Shown here piece after piece: positions 60,291 to 64,000 of a stretch of DNA of 64,000 nt (the stretch's first letter is position 1; each line of letters opens with the position of its first letter). The DNA is from Cristatella mucedo (taxonomy: Eukaryota; Bryozoa; Phylactolaemata; Cristatellidae): positions 3,222,501 through 3,286,500 of the forward strand of contig WPIO01000028.1 of assembly GCA_009760855.2 (NCBI GenBank). The letters run 5' to 3'. The translations under genes and the position numbers were made by a program. The notes beneath the pieces were generated by a model. That model was not told the DNA's origin and searched no databases. It was given only the letters and a program-made list of their open reading frames with translations.

Positions 60291-60634
60291 CAAACGTAAA
60301 GAACTAGAGAAAAGTGAGCATACTAATGCAGCCGGCTAATGGCAGCTACCAAAGATCGATTGCGATTTTTGATTTATAATCATTAGAAATTGGGTATGTC
60401 ATAACCTGGTTATTAGTCCTTATAAAAAGAGACATATCAAATGACGATTTGTTAAGAGGCACTTAATACTATCATCCGATTGCATGCTGCTTTTTTTCTG
60501 GCAGTGGAATATACAGTTACATACGTGCACGACGTTGACTTTTGGCCATTGGGTTTGCGTTTTTGCTCTATCTAGAGCTCAGCTAAACAGTGCTTTGTAT
60601 TCGTACATAGGTTTGGCCTCTAAGACTCGTTAGT
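60291..60634. other. Gene-free spacer
   Basis: Nothing recognised. Confidence 0.4.
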
Positions 60635-61137
60635 TAATAATAATAATAATAATTCACTTGATAAAGCGCCCTCAGAGAACTTAATCTCTCTCTAGGCGCT
60701 TTACATTTGCTGTAAAGTGAAATGCAATTGAATGGTAAGTAAAATCATGCTTGAAAAAACAAACGAAATGAATAATATGGTTAGGGGTGACATGCACTGG
60801 GTCAGCTTGCAAATGTGGTTAGTGGCAGCATGAACAGTGTCAGCACGCATAAGCACATCGAGGACGAATCACAAGGACCCACTAAATGCTGTCCTAAATA
60901 GGTATGTTTTTAAGTTTCTTTTAAATGTGGTCAGGTCAGGGGATGTTCTGATGCAGGTCGGGAGGGAGTTCCAGGCTGTGGGAGCATACGAGCTAAATGC
61001 ACGGTCTCCAAAGGATTTAAGGTTTGTACGAGGTATTTCTAGACTGTTGGATTCCGAAAAGCGAGTGGTACGATGCTTTGCCTGATAGGGTAGTATATCT
61101 GAAAGATAGGCTGGAGCCATAGAATGAAGAGACCTAA
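60635..61137 (-). mobile_element. LINE A 3' part, subfamily I
   Basis: (AAT)n tail at 60635-60652, stem-loop, 3' UTR, then coding sequence for FRSLHSMAPAYLSDILPYQA to SGSL-stop, still an open frame (60869 to about 61137). 5'-truncated, one of the youngest-looking pieces. Confidence 0.93.
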
Positions 61138-61630
61138 ATAGGCTTCGAGGCACAACTACCGCCAGTATCAGGCATGTGCTTGATAGGGCTGGCACCAATA
61201 AAGTATACCGTGTTTGTGATAGATTCTGAAGCTCGGGAGCGACATTAGAACTCTGCTAGGCTTGAAATTTAGCCAATCTCCATGGGTGCGTGAAGGCTGT
61301 CCTTGAGAGCTAGCAACCCTGCAAATACTGACAACAGTTATGAGGCATGCTTGCTGCTTCACAGTCATTTCAATGACGGACGACAATGGTTTGGCCGGAG
61401 CCGTTCACTAGGACGTGCCATTGGCTGGAGAGCGACCGTCGTGTGCTAGCTTGTCTTCTAAGAGATGACTCGAGCGTCATGGTGCGGCCGAGGCCGACCG
61501 TGTAAAGATATTCAATCAACAGAAGCAGTTGGTAAATCACCTTAGCTATGCACATCGTACACAGTGATCAGGCGTCGTTCAGGAGCCATTAAAAGCAAGA
61601 CCTGTGGTTTGGATCAACAAGCTTGAGTGC
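61138..61630. other. Gene-free spacer
   Basis: Nothing recognised. Confidence 0.4.
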
Positions 61631-61790
61631 AGTGAGCTGTGATGGCACACTAGGTAAGGCGGTTGCTTTCACGACCTCAGTCCCGAGGTCGTGGGTTCGA
61701 TTCCTGCCGTGGGCGAATCTTTATCGTCACTGCAAAGGCTCTTCTGACGCTATACAAAAAAGGCTGTTTAATCAGCTAGGATTTATTTAT
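61631..61790 (+). mobile_element. SINE2, best-preserved copy
   Basis: A box TGGCACACTAGG (61643-61654) and B box GGTTCGATTCC (61694-61704) match pol III consensus and are 39 bases apart. The anticodon-arm-like region has pairing cacgacctc/gaggtcgtg. The tail runs through cgtcactgcaaaggctcttc to aaaggctgtttaatcagcta. It does not resemble LINE A or B tails, so its driver is not in this window. Confidence 0.88.
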
Positions 61791-61826
61791 TCTTATTGAT
61801 ATTGCCCAAGGAATCAGCATGGGGCT

Positions 61827-61829
<3 letters not shown>

Positions 61830-61911
<82 letters not shown>
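61830..61911. repeat. (GA)n microsatellite
   Basis: About 40 GA units, close downstream of SINE2. Confidence 0.97.
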
Positions 61912-62508
61912 GAATCAATTGAGCATAAGAGTGACTATTTGAATACCGTGAGCCAATCCAGTTAATAATAGCAGACCGCACCAGGGTATTGGTGAACTCT
62001 TCAGCAGAATTGGAGGCTGGGGGAGGTAGAAAAGGAACAGAGCGTAGGATGGAGTGGGAGAGAGGAAGAGAACTGAGGTACAGGCAAGGGAGAGTGAGGG
62101 ATTAAAGAGATCATTAGGGGGTGGCATTGGTTAGTGAGTTGAGATGTGCGAGAAAGCAAGAGCGAGTGAACTAGTAAGAGACAGATGAAACAATGAGCGA
62201 AATAGAGATGGAAGACTGACTTGACGGAGGTGGTGATAGAGATGTAGCGATTGAGTATGAGCTTGAGGTAAACGTGGAGGCAGAGTCGGAGGTTGAGATA
62301 CTGCTAGGTAGAAATGGGGACAGGGACAAGTACAGAGACCAGGGGTACCGACCAGATCGATAGGTAGAGGGATAGAGGTAAGTGCATTCGCGAGTGGCTG
62401 TACGCATGCGTCTTTGCATTAGGACTGAGGAGAGTAGATGACGTTAGGAGAAGGAAGGCAACTGGAAATGGCAACACATTTGACTTATTGTCATCTCTCT
62501 TGCTGCAG
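61912..62508 (+). other. Purine-rich tract ending in the GPCR-2 splice acceptor
   Basis: Strongly G/A-biased DNA with loose gata/gagg words to about 62450, then tgacttattgtcatctctct and tgctgcag, a good pyrimidine tract and AG at 62507-62508, two bases before the GPCR-2 ATG. Likely intron end. Confidence 0.55.
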
Positions 62509-62510
62509 GT

Positions 62511-63743
62511 ATGAGTGAATCTGCCCAAAACAGCTCGATGAGTACGTTGGATGATGCCATTGCCTTGAGCAGCAGCTCTGTCGCACTCTTGTCATGGCCG
62601 GCACTGACCACGGATACTACTGTACAACAGCAGAACTACAGCTTGGTATCGGCTGAGATGGAAAAGCTCTACCTAGCCCTTCATGGCATTGTAATGCCGT
62701 GCATATCAGTGGTCGGTGTCGTGGCGAACTTTGTCAATATCATAATCCTGTCCAGGATGATAAAGCGGGGTCGGTCGCCCTTGTACCACATCCTGCTCGC
62801 AATGGCCGTAGCCGACTTCCTGCTCATGGGCGTCGTATTCATCTACTGTGCACGGTTCTTCATCCGCGAAAGTCCCATCGCGGTGAAAGAGAACGCGGAG
62901 TACATTGACGCACCGTCGCACTTCTTCTTCCACACGTGGGACACGTTTGCCAACATCTGCGGAATGACGTCCAACTGGTGTGTCGTGGCGGTAACAACGT
63001 TCCGCTTCATTGCTGTTAATTTTCCACTTCATGCCCACATTTGGTGTACCCGTCAGCGGGCTCGAATTGCTATTGTGTGCATAGTTGCTGCTTCGATTGT
63101 TATGAACGTGCCGTATGCTCTAGTGGTCAAGCTCAACTTGTCAACCGGCCGGTTTGAACTGCAGGAAGGTGTCAACGAGGCCTACAAGTCGACATATTAC
63201 GTGGCGCTGCTGGTTGTGTACCACATGATCCCCTGGATAGCTAGCCTTGTACTTGTGGTGCTTTTGCTACTTCGGCTCTTGCCACAGCGGCAGCGCATTA
63301 TTCGTGCCAGCTGGAAGCAGGAGGAGCAGAAGAACATCGCACAAAAGAAGCTGAGCGTGACATTCATCTGCGTCGCAGCATTGTTCGTCGTAAGCACCAC
63401 GCCCAAGGTTATCTATCAGTTCATCACGTTCTCCTATGATGACGCATCCAAGTTTGAATATCAACCGTCGGTGCAGTGCTTCTTTGCTGCATCACAGCTG
63501 CTGCTGCTGATGAATTACGCCTCTAACTTTTTCTTGTATGTCTTCATTTTCCACGCCTACCGAAAAAATCTAATAATGATTCTCAGCTGTCGGAAGTCCT
63601 CAACAGTGGCCGTCCATCGCCTGTTTTGGACAACCCGAGCATATAAAGGCGGCAGCTCACGCGACTGCTTCAATGGCGCTTCGGCCACGGAGGAAAGGAG
63701 GCGGGTGCTATCGAAGTCATCGGCAATAGTCGGCTTTCGATAA
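62511..63743 (+). CDS. GPCR-2: class A (rhodopsin-like) orphan receptor, paralogue of GPCR-1
   Basis: A 410-residue seven-helix plasma-membrane receptor, presumably G-protein coupled; ligand unknown. The start is the ATG two bases after a strong splice acceptor. The extracellular N-tail (1-52) has sequons at N7 (NSS) and N42 (NYS). TM2 has LAMAVAD with D102; TM3 ends FRF (164-166), then IAVNFPLHA; TM5 has P241; TM6 has VVSTTPKVIYQF with P299; TM7 has NFFLY (339-343). As in GPCR-1, the top of TM3 (HTWDTFAN) and ECL2 (NLSTGRFELQEGVNEAYKS) have no cysteine. ICL3 keeps RASWKQEEQKN. The C-tail is Ser/Arg-rich and unlike that of GPCR-1. Codon use is moderate, unlike its GC-rich paralogue. No stop or frameshift, so probably functional. 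Class A is sure; peptide-receptor type is inference. Confidence 0.92.
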   Translation: MSESAQNSSMSTLDDAIALSSSSVALLSWPALTTDTTVQQQNYSLVSAEMEKLYLALHGIVMPCISVVGVVANFVNIIILSRMIKRGRSPLYHILLAMAVADFLLMGVVFIYCARFFIRESPIAVKENAEYIDAPSHFFFHTWDTFANICGMTSNWCVVAVTTFRFIAVNFPLHAHIWCTRQRARIAIVCIVAASIVMNVPYALVVKLNLSTGRFELQEGVNEAYKSTYYVALLVVYHMIPWIASLVLVVLLLLRLLPQRQRIIRASWKQEEQKNIAQKKLSVTFICVAALFVVSTTPKVIYQFITFSYDDASKFEYQPSVQCFFAASQLLLLMNYASNFFLYVFIFHAYRKNLIMILSCRKSSTVAVHRLFWTTRAYKGGSSRDCFNGASATEERRRVLSKSSAIVGFR

Positions 63744-64000
63744 TATTGCAAAGGCATCGCCTAATAAGCGATCAGCATTAACTCTGCTGCTGGCTTCAAA
63801 GTCTGCGGCTTGCTACGAAGCCAGCAGCAGCACTGGAGATATGTGCAGATTAGTAGGGCTGTCGAACCATCGATGCCCACAAAGAAGCTCTGCACTCTGC
63901 CAGCTTCCAACGACACTGGACTCGCTGGGTCGCAGCTTGGATGGAGCTTCGCCGGCCGTCGTCCTCTTCTGACAGCGGTCCGATGACGCAGACTCGGCCT
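63744..64000. other. GPCR-2 downstream region with hairpin
   Basis: ctgctgctggcttc at 63784-63797 pairs perfectly with 63817-63830 (14 bp, loop 19). No poly(A) signal before the window ends. Confidence 0.6.

Noticed and set aside
61643-61704. tRNA gene
   Set aside because: A and B boxes are good, but no acceptor stem closes and the same head recurs with a fixed non-tRNA tail, so it is a SINE.

Overview
This window looks like nuclear DNA from a multicellular animal, most likely an invertebrate; I cannot name the phylum. The reasons are two class A (rhodopsin-type) G-protein-coupled receptor genes, each with its coding region in one exon placed just after a consensus splice acceptor, a dense population of dead non-LTR retrotransposons (LINEs) and tRNA-derived SINEs, long (GA)n/(CT)n, (CGG)n, (AC)n and (AT)n microsatellites, and large gene-free spacers. 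Nothing bacterial, organellar or viral was seen.

Only two genes are convincing. GPCR-1 (31023-32273, +) and GPCR-2 (62511-63743, +) are tandem paralogues about 30 kb apart, roughly two thirds identical by eye through the membrane core. They share unusual signatures: the TM3 E/DRY motif is FRF, the TM7 NPxxY motif is NFFLY, and both cysteines of the usual TM3-ECL2 disulfide are missing. Overall they resemble peptide/FMRFamide-type receptors, but the ligand is unknown.

The rest is mostly transposon debris. LINE family A is a CR1/L2-like EN-RT element with an (ATT)n tail and a 3' stem-loop; about 20 pieces fall into at least three 3'-UTR subfamilies, and the longest copy (50641-53745) retains endonuclease and reverse transcriptase with stops and a frameshift. 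LINE family B is a second EN-RT-type element with a different 3' stem-loop and no ATT tail. SINE1 has a tRNA-like head and carries the 3' end of LINE A, so LINE A is its probable driver. SINE2 has a tRNA-like head and an unrelated tail. Nested insertions give relative ages.

Layout: 1-13 kb holds scattered LINE A/B and SINE fragments, moderate GC and a 281-bp palindrome. 13-33 kb is a CpG- and GC-rich mosaic with long microsatellites, many short perfect hairpins and GPCR-1 near its right end. 34-45 kb is LINE A rich, with tandem, nested and opposed copies. 46.9-48.9 kb is a strongly diverged tandem array of units of about 170 bp. 49-54 kb is a transposon nest. 54-60 kb is GC-rich spacer with a possible 5' exon for GPCR-2, an inverted pair of LINE B chimeras and another LINE B copy. 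60-64 kb has LINE A, a well-preserved SINE2, a purine-rich tract and GPCR-2. Boundaries of degenerate elements were judged by eye against sister copies in the window and may be off by tens of bases.
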